Part shown: piece after piece, positions 58,504 through 64,000 of the stretch
How the letters are laid out: each line of letters starts with the position of its first letter
Numbering within the stretch: position 1 is the first letter of the stretch
Assembly (NCBI GenBank): GCA_934096295.1
Contig: CAKOLL010000002.1
Coordinates: 150,832-214,831 of the forward strand
Length of the DNA: 64,000 nt
Reading direction: 5' to 3'
From: an uncultured Bacilli bacterium
Lineage (GTDB): Bacteria > Bacillota_I > Bacilli_A > RF39 > UBA660
Notes under the pieces: generated by a model
The model's input: the letters and a program-made list of their open reading frames with translations, nothing else
Told to the model about the DNA's origin: nothing
Databases searched by the model: none
Made by a program: the position numbers and the translations under genes

Positions 58504-59097
58504 TTGAAAGAACAAATATTGGAAATGGAAAGGTATGCAAGTGAAAAAAATGTACCTATCATTGAAAAAAAATCTATTGCATTTATTATGAAATATATTA
58601 AAGATAACAATATTAAAAGTATTTTAGAAATTGGTAGTGCAATTGGATATTCTGCAATACTTATGGCATCTAGTACACAAGAATGCGTTGTTACAACAAT
58701 TGAAAGAGATGAAGTAAGGTATATGGAATGTTTAAAGAATGTTAAGAAATATGGTATGGAAAAGAAAATAAATGTTGTTTATCAAGATGCATTGGAATTA
58801 AACTTATCAGAAGATTTAAAATATGATTTAATATTTATTGATGCAGCGAAAGGTCAATATACTAAGTTTTTTGAAAAATATAAAAATTTCTTAAATCCAA
58901 ATGGAACAATTATAACTGATAATATTAAGTTTCATGGTTATGTTGGTGAATCTAGTAAGTTAGATAAAGGTAATTTAAAAAGCCTAGTGGAAAAAATCGA
59001 AAATTATATTGAATTTTTAAAGAATAATACTGAATTTGATACCAAGTTTTATGATATTGGTGATGGACTTTCAGTAAGTACGTGGAAACATGAATAG
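58504..59097 (+). CDS. O-methyltransferase family protein (YrrM/TrmR-like)
   Basis: 197 residues, start TTG 58504 after AAGGTGA. SAM-binding ILEIGSAIGYSAILMA, then TTIERDE, FIDAAKGQY and the metal-site DNIKFHGYV match the class I SAM-dependent family that includes B. subtilis YrrM (TrmR, tRNA mo5U methylation). That specific role follows from synteny. Confidence 0.85.
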   Translation: MKEQILEMERYASEKNVPIIEKKSIAFIMKYIKDNNIKSILEIGSAIGYSAILMASSTQECVVTTIERDEVRYMECLKNVKKYGMEKKINVVYQDALELNLSEDLKYDLIFIDAAKGQYTKFFEKYKNFLNPNGTIITDNIKFHGYVGESSKLDKGNLKSLVEKIENYIEFLKNNTEFDTKFYDIGDGLSVSTWKHE

Positions 59098-59851
59098 ATT
59101 AGTAACTGTTACTAATAAAGATTTTATAAATGATTTAAAGAAAGAGGATGTAACACTGGTTTATCCTCTTAGATTTTTTTCCGTAGGCTATGAAGAATAT
59201 TTTGATATAAAGGATATTGATGATTTTGTTTTAGTAAATAGAATTTTAACAGATGAAGAATTAAATAATCTTGAAGAGATTTTAGTATCGAGTGATGTAA
59301 AAGGGATTATGTTTGATGATTTGGGAATTATAGATATTGTTAAAGATATGAATATAACTAAGATATTAATATTAGATCATATAAGTAATAATGCTAGTTC
59401 AATAAATAGTTATTTAGAATATGTAGATAGTGTTGTAGTTTCTAGTGATTTATCTGAAATGGAAATTAGAGATATAGTTAAAAATGTTAATAAAAAAGTA
59501 GTAATATATACATTTGGTTTAAAAGGACTTATGTATTCAAGAAGAAATTTATTAGATAATTATGAGATGTATTATAAAATAGATAAAGAAAAAGTATTAG
59601 ATAGTCATATTGATAATAAATATTTTAAAGTAATAGAATCAGATTATGGAACTAAGGTTTATGCTTATCCCTATTATGATGGAACTAGTTTGCTTGATTT
59701 AGAAAATGTTTTATATTTTTGGTATGATTTAATACTTTTAGATATAAATAATATAAGAAACGTATTAAATAATGATTTAAGTAATATTCCTTGTAGTAGA
59801 ATATTTTTAGATAAAAAAACTGTTTATAAAGTAGGTGATTTAGATGCCTGA
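59090..59851 (+). CDS. U32 peptidase-like protein (YrrN position)
   Basis: 253 residues, starting 8 nt inside the methyltransferase gene and ending 8 nt inside the next. It takes the place of YrrN, the shorter U32 partner linked to tRNA hydroxylation (TrhP1), but is short and divergent; weak barrel-like repeats (VKGIMFDDLGIID, VDSVVVSSDLSE) are the only match. I infer the role from order. Confidence 0.65.
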   Translation: MNRLVTVTNKDFINDLKKEDVTLVYPLRFFSVGYEEYFDIKDIDDFVLVNRILTDEELNNLEEILVSSDVKGIMFDDLGIIDIVKDMNITKILILDHISNNASSINSYLEYVDSVVVSSDLSEMEIRDIVKNVNKKVVIYTFGLKGLMYSRRNLLDNYEMYYKIDKEKVLDSHIDNKYFKVIESDYGTKVYAYPYYDGTSLLDLENVLYFWYDLILLDINNIRNVLNNDLSNIPCSRIFLDKKTVYKVGDLDA

Positions 59852-61031
59852 GTTATTAGCACCCGCTGGTGATTTAGAGAAAATGAAATTTGCATATCTT
59901 TATGGAGCAGATGCAGTTTATTGTGGGGGTCAAAATTTTAGTTTGAGAGCTAATGCTAAGAATTTTAGCTTAGAAGAGTTAAAAGAAGCAAGTGATTTTG
60001 CTCATAGTTTAAATAAAAAAATATATGTAACTGTAAATATTGTGTTTCATGATGAAGATTTAAATGGTTTGGAAGAATATTTAAAATATTTAGATAGTAT
60101 AAATATTGATGGAATAATTGCTAGTGATATAACAGTTATAAAAATGTGTCAAGATTTTAACCTTGGTTTAAGTGTTTGTTTATCTACGCAAGCTAGTACC
60201 CTAAATAGTAGAGCCGTTAGGTTTTGGCAAAAGTTGGGTGTTACAAGGGTGGTATTAGCTCGTGAGGCATCTAGAGAAAACTTAATAGAAATTGCTAAAA
60301 CGGGTATTGAAATTGAAACATTCATCCATGGTGCTATGTGTACGTCTTTTAGTGGTAAATGTGTTTTATCAAATTATATGACTAATAGAGATTCCAATCG
60401 TGGTGGATGTGCTCAAGTATGTCGTTGGGAGTTTTTAGTCGATGAAAAACCTAATTTAACTATTATGCCTAAAGATTTAAATATGGTGCCATTTATAAAA
60501 GAACAAATTGATTTAGGGGTAGCTTCTTTTAAAATTGAAGGAAGAATGCGCTCTATTTATTATGTATCTACGGTTTTACTAAGTTATAGAAGAATGATTG
60601 ATGCAGCATTAAATAATACGTTAACTAAAGAAATAGAAGATTATTATTTAAAAATATTAAATCGTTGTGCTAATCGTGAATCAACACCTCAATTTTATGA
60701 TAAATTGCCTGGAGTTAATGAAGAATATTGGAATGGAAGAGCTGAAGTATCAAATCAAGACTTTTTAGGTTTAGTAATGGATTATAATGAAGAAGAAAAA
60801 ATAGCAACGATAGAGGTAAGAAATTATTTTGAGAGTGGTCAAGTAGTGCAATTTTTTGGGCCAAATCATGAAACTTTTGATTATCTAATTAATACAATAT
60901 ATGATAATGAAGGAAATATTATTGAAGTTTGTAGACATCCGAAAAGTATTATAAAAATGAAAGTGAATGATAAACTACAAGTAAATGATATGATGAGGTT
61001 AAAAGTATTTGACAAATTGGATGTTTTATAG
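59844..61031 (+). CDS. U32 family peptidase / tRNA hydroxylation protein (YrrO)
   Basis: 395 residues. MPELLAPAGDLEKMKFAYLYGADAVYCGG (seen as PELLAPAGDLEK and GADAVYCGG) and FIHGAMCTSFSGKC, then SNRGGCAQVCRW and FKIEGRMRSIYYV, are clear U32 signatures with the cysteines that may hold an Fe-S cluster. In B. subtilis YrrO (TrhP2) is needed for 5-hydroxyuridine in tRNA, with YrrM methylating it. It overlaps the upstream gene. Confidence 0.93.
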   Translation: MPELLAPAGDLEKMKFAYLYGADAVYCGGQNFSLRANAKNFSLEELKEASDFAHSLNKKIYVTVNIVFHDEDLNGLEEYLKYLDSINIDGIIASDITVIKMCQDFNLGLSVCLSTQASTLNSRAVRFWQKLGVTRVVLAREASRENLIEIAKTGIEIETFIHGAMCTSFSGKCVLSNYMTNRDSNRGGCAQVCRWEFLVDEKPNLTIMPKDLNMVPFIKEQIDLGVASFKIEGRMRSIYYVSTVLLSYRRMIDAALNNTLTKEIEDYYLKILNRCANRESTPQFYDKLPGVNEEYWNGRAEVSNQDFLGLVMDYNEEEKIATIEVRNYFESGQVVQFFGPNHETFDYLINTIYDNEGNIIEVCRHPKSIIKMKVNDKLQVNDMMRLKVFDKLDVL

Positions 61032-61077
61032 TATGATTATGAACTGTAAATTGAAATAAAAAAGGAGATTGATTTTT

Positions 61078-61545
61078 ATGAAAAAAGAAAATACATTTAT
61101 AATGACTGCGGAAGGATTTTTAGAAGCTGAAAATGAATTAAATGAGCTTAAGAATGTTCGTCGTCCAGAAGTTATTAAAGCTTTAAAAGAAGCTAGAGCT
61201 TTAGGGGATTTATCTGAAAATGCTGATTATGATGCTGCTAGAAATGAACAAGCTATAATTGAAGCTAAAATTCAAGAACTTGAATATAAACTTGAACATG
61301 CGGAAATTATTGATAATAAAGGAAAGAATGAAGTTAGTTTAGGTTCTGTAGTAACAATTAGTTATGATGATGGTGAAGAAGAAGAATATAAAATAGTTGG
61401 TTCTATGGAAGCTGATCCATTTGAAAACAAAATATCAAATGAATCTCCATTAGGTATTGCTTTACTTAAACATAAAACTGGTGATGCTGTTGAAGTTGCA
61501 AGTCCAAATGGTGGATATACAATAAAAATTGTAAAAATAGCTTAA
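61078..61545 (+). CDS. greA: transcription elongation factor GreA
   Basis: 155 residues from ATG 61078, after AAGGAG. The N-terminal coiled coil (LKEARALGDLSENADYDAAR) carries the tip acids that restart backtracked RNA polymerase; the FKBP-like C-domain has NESPLGIALLKHKTGD. It follows yrrO as in Bacilli, with udk missing. Confidence 0.97.
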   Translation: MKKENTFIMTAEGFLEAENELNELKNVRRPEVIKALKEARALGDLSENADYDAARNEQAIIEAKIQELEYKLEHAEIIDNKGKNEVSLGSVVTISYDDGEEEEYKIVGSMEADPFENKISNESPLGIALLKHKTGDAVEVASPNGGYTIKIVKIA

Positions 61546-61623
61546 ATTCTATGGAATTAAGCTTATTTTCTTGTAAAATATAAGTAATTATATTATAATA
61601 AGGTAGTTAAGGAAGGAAATATT

Positions 61624-62868
61624 ATGAAAAACGTACATGAGATTGAAATTAAATTAGAAAAAGAATGGGTAGACTCTTTAGATGCTGTATTCAAAAAGAA
61701 AAATAAAGAAGTTAAAATTGATGGCTTTAGAAAAGGAATGGCAAGTAAAGAAATTTATTTAAAACATTTTGGAATTGAATCATTATATGCTGATGCTATT
61801 GATGCTTGTATTAGTGTTGCATATAAAAAAGCTTTAGAAAAAGAAAAATTATTACCAGTTATTGAACCACAAGTTGATGTTACTGGAATTAGTGATACAA
61901 ATGTAATTTTTAAATTTACTATTATTACTAAACCTGAAGTTACTTTAGGAGATTATAAAAATTTAAAAGTTAAAAAAGAAGAAGCTAAAGTAACTGATGA
62001 AGAAGTTAATAATGAAATTGAACATATGAGAAGTCATATGGCTGATGTTGTAGTAAAAGAAAATGGCGAAGTAGTTGAAGGTGATACTGCAGTTATTAGC
62101 TTTACTGGAGTTGTAGATGGTAAAGAAATTGAAGGAGCTAAAGGAGAAAATTATCCTTTAGAAATTGGTAGTCATTCATTTATTCCTGGTTTTGAAGAAG
62201 GCGTAGTTGGAATGAAAGTTGGAGAAACAAAAGAATTAAACTTAAAATTCCCAGAAAACTATGTTGAAGACTTAAAGGGTAAAGATGTAACATTTACTGT
62301 AACTGTTAATGAAGTAAAGATGCGAGTTTTACCAGAAATAAATAAAGAATTCTTTGAAGATTTAGGATATGAAGATGTAAAAGATGAAGCTGGATTAAAA
62401 GCTAAAGTTAAAGAAGAATTAACTCATGAAAAAGAACATCATTTAGAAGATGAATTTATGGATAAGGTATTAGAAGCAGCTGCTAAAAATATGAAAATTG
62501 AAATAAATCCAGAAATTATTGATGAAGAAGTTCATAGAATGATTAATCAATATGCTGAACAATTAAAAATGCAAGGTATGGATTTTAATGAATTCTTAAA
62601 AATTACTGGTACTAAAGAAGAAGATTTACATAAACAAATGGAACCAGAAGCTGAAAAACGTGTTAAATATCGTTTTATGCTAGAAGCAATAGCGGAAAAA
62701 GAAGATTTAAAATTTACAAAAGAAGAAGTTGAAGCTAGAGCAGATGAAATTGCAGCAACTTATGGAGTAGATAAGGCTGAATTATTAAAAGCTTATGGTT
62801 CAATGGATGTTATTGAATATGATATGAAGATGCATAAAGCATTAGAAATATTAAAAGAAAACAATTAA
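61624..62868 (+). CDS. tig: trigger factor
   Basis: 414 residues. The N-terminal ribosome-binding domain has the signature GFRKGMASKEI, a variant of G-FRxGK-P; the PPIase domain (DTAVISFTGVVDG, PGFEEGVVGMKVGE) and the helical chaperone domain follow. It binds nascent chains at the ribosome exit. It has GGAAGG-like ribosome site AAGGAAG and a terminator of its own. Confidence 0.95.
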   Translation: MKNVHEIEIKLEKEWVDSLDAVFKKKNKEVKIDGFRKGMASKEIYLKHFGIESLYADAIDACISVAYKKALEKEKLLPVIEPQVDVTGISDTNVIFKFTIITKPEVTLGDYKNLKVKKEEAKVTDEEVNNEIEHMRSHMADVVVKENGEVVEGDTAVISFTGVVDGKEIEGAKGENYPLEIGSHSFIPGFEEGVVGMKVGETKELNLKFPENYVEDLKGKDVTFTVTVNEVKMRVLPEINKEFFEDLGYEDVKDEAGLKAKVKEELTHEKEHHLEDEFMDKVLEAAAKNMKIEINPEIIDEEVHRMINQYAEQLKMQGMDFNEFLKITGTKEEDLHKQMEPEAEKRVKYRFMLEAIAEKEDLKFTKEEVEARADEIAATYGVDKAELLKAYGSMDVIEYDMKMHKALEILKENN

Positions 62869-62895
62869 GGGTCTAACAAAGACTCTTTTCTTTTG
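62867..62895 (+). terminator. intrinsic terminator after tig
   Basis: AAGGGTCT and AGACTCTT form a stem with one G-T pair, overlapping the tig stop, followed by T-rich sequence. Confidence 0.7.
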
Positions 62896-62907
62896 TAAAT
62901 TTTTCCC

Positions 62908-62935
62908 TTGACAACTAATATAATTTTATTATAAA
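62908..62935 (+). promoter_or_regulatory. promoter
   Basis: TTGACA, 16 nt, TATAAA, about 25 nt before the ATG at 62961. Confidence 0.7.
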
Positions 62936-62960
62936 ATATTTCTTGCCTACGGAGGATATT

Positions 62961-63575
62961 ATGAAAAAATATGAAAATGTAAAACAAGATTTAATATTAA
63001 ATGGATATAAAAATGAAAAACTAAATGAATTTACTAATTTGTTTGTGGAAGATTATTTAGAATGTGAATATGAAAAACTTAGTGAATCACTTGATAAGTA
63101 TATTGCTGCAGTTCAAGATGGATTAGTAATGCCCAATATATATAACTCTTTAAAGTTCGGAGAAATAGTTAGTGATTATGAAAAGAATGGTTCTAAATCT
63201 TTAGTTACATCTGCTTTTAGAAATGTTGTAACAAATAAGTTTAATCAAATTGCACAAAGACAACCCTTGTTAGAGGTTTTAAAGTCTGGTAATGTAATGG
63301 GATATCAAGCTGATTTTGAAGCGTATGGGATAAATCCATATTATTTTTCTAAAGATGTTTTATCTTCATCTGATATGTCATCACTTTGTAGTGTTCATCC
63401 TTTTGGATATGATTTTGTATTTATACGTTTGTCAGATTTAATAACTTTATTAATTGATAAAGGATTAGAAAAAGGCTTCTTACTCGTAGAAAAAAATGAT
63501 GGAATGGGATTTGAATTACTTATAGATTATGAAGCAATTATTAACCTGGGTAGTGTAAAATTAAAAAGAGTTTAA
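62961..63575 (+). CDS. hypothetical protein
   Basis: 204 residues from ATG 62961, after GGAGG; the TTG at 62943 lies before that site. I do not recognise the family. Helical first half (EKLNEFTNLFVEDYLECEYEK split as NEFTNLFVEDY and ECEYEKL) and a mixed second half (VHPFGYDFVFIRLSD). No signal or membrane segment. It has its own promoter and terminator. Confidence 0.65.
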   Translation: MKKYENVKQDLILNGYKNEKLNEFTNLFVEDYLECEYEKLSESLDKYIAAVQDGLVMPNIYNSLKFGEIVSDYEKNGSKSLVTSAFRNVVTNKFNQIAQRQPLLEVLKSGNVMGYQADFEAYGINPYYFSKDVLSSSDMSSLCSVHPFGYDFVFIRLSDLITLLIDKGLEKGFLLVEKNDGMGFELLIDYEAIINLGSVKLKRV

Positions 63576-63583
63576 TATACAAA

Positions 63584-63617
63584 AACAACTTGATTTTCAA
63601 ACAAGTTGTTTATTTTT
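63584..63617 (+). terminator. intrinsic terminator
   Basis: AACAACTTG and CAAGTTGTT form a 9-bp stem followed by TATTTTTT. Confidence 0.85.
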
Positions 63618-63727
63618 TGAAAAAAATTTAGTTTTTTATAGTCTAGCAGTGGCATTGTGTGCTATACTATTAATATAGAGTATGATATTAGAATATGTAA
63701 TCATACTAATATAAGGAGTGTAGTAGT

Positions 63728-64000
63728 ATGGAAAAAAACAAAACCAAAATAATAACAATTGCAGCATTGTTAGCATTAATAATATTAATCATCGGAGCAA
63801 CATATGCATATTTTGCAGCACAGACTGGAGAAGGTTCTCAAACAGATATTAGAATCAATGCAAATACCGTGGATACCTTAACATTTGAAACAGGTGATCC
63901 AATAACATTAACCCTAGATCAAAAAAACTTTGCACAAGGGACTGGTAACCAAACAGGTTCAACATTTGCCAAAGCATTATTGACTGCAAATAGTAAGACA
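63728..64000 (+). CDS. surface protein of the tethered family, 3' end outside window
   Basis: The start ATG 63728 follows AAGGAG. The visible 91 residues begin with MEKNKTKIITIAALLALI and GATYAYF, a membrane anchor typical of the surface proteins of this lineage (a similar segment occurs in TasA/camelysin-like proteins), followed by a polar extracellular region (GEGSQTDIRINANTVDTL). An extended -10 (TGCTATACT at 63660) and a leader hairpin GTATGAT/ATCATAC (about 63680-63705) precede it. It may share the C-terminal domain of the proteins at 3185 and 35758, but that part is not in the window. Confidence 0.65.
   Translation, partial: MEKNKTKIITIAALLALIILIIGATYAYFAAQTGEGSQTDIRINANTVDTLTFETGDPITLTLDQKNFAQGTGNQTGSTFAKALLTANSKT

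Overview
The window is a very AT-rich chromosomal segment of a low-GC Gram-positive bacterium. It carries both PolC and DnaE type DNA polymerases, MurF and MltG (so it makes a peptidoglycan wall), the yrrK-yrrO-greA gene order of Bacilli, a type IV pilin-like system and a family of small tethered surface proteins. TGA works as a stop in at least seven tightly packed genes, so this is the standard bacterial code and not the Mycoplasma code. From gene content and codon use I infer an uncultured, probably gut-associated member of the Bacilli (the RF39-like lineages once grouped with Mollicutes); this is inference, not a database match.

Layout. 1-2.4 kb: a conserved-looking trio (alpha/beta hydrolase, condensation-type acyltransferase, zinc-ribbon membrane protein). 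2.4-5.2 kb: NUDIX gene, a 34-bp tandem repeat, a surface protein whose last 150 bp look like the variable repeat of a diversity-generating retroelement, and a DUF4176 gene. 5.2-11.7 kb: SDR, YnbB-like lyase, obg, ruvA, a prepilin, a broken deformylase-like gene and a GspE ATPase. 11.8-12.1 kb: an unannotated type I toxin-antitoxin-like locus. 12.3-19.0 kb: a compact operon ruvB-folD-glyA-thyA-dfrA-tmk-queA. 19-31 kb: two Rpn-family genes, ppdK, a thioester/Cna-B adhesin, mutS and an ABC exporter. 31-44 kb: ZIP transporter, lon, murF, a second surface protein broken by one TGA, then dnaE and polC back to back.

44.9-53 kb is the accessory region. It begins at tRNA-Ile2 and tRNA-Leu and holds a small integrative mobilizable element (small protein, attenuator with leader peptide, large serine recombinase, MobV relaxase), a hairpin-rich tail, orphan genes, remnants of a second related element, a truncated paralogue of an orphan gene, and a second copy of the toxin-antitoxin-like locus. 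53-64 kb returns to core genes: two HD-domain proteins, NUDIX, an AAA ATPase, then ireB-ruvX-DUF1292-mltG-yrrM-yrrN-yrrO-greA, tig, an orphan, and the start of a third surface protein.

The most interesting signals are: (1) an A-depleted, GC-rich C-terminal segment with runs of NNC codons in the surface protein at 3185-4741, as expected of adenine mutagenesis from an AAC-rich template; (2) two copies of a convergent hydrophobic-peptide/antisense-RNA module sharing a 16-nt motif and the same fold; (3) three reading frames interrupted by a single TGA with clear in-frame continuation.
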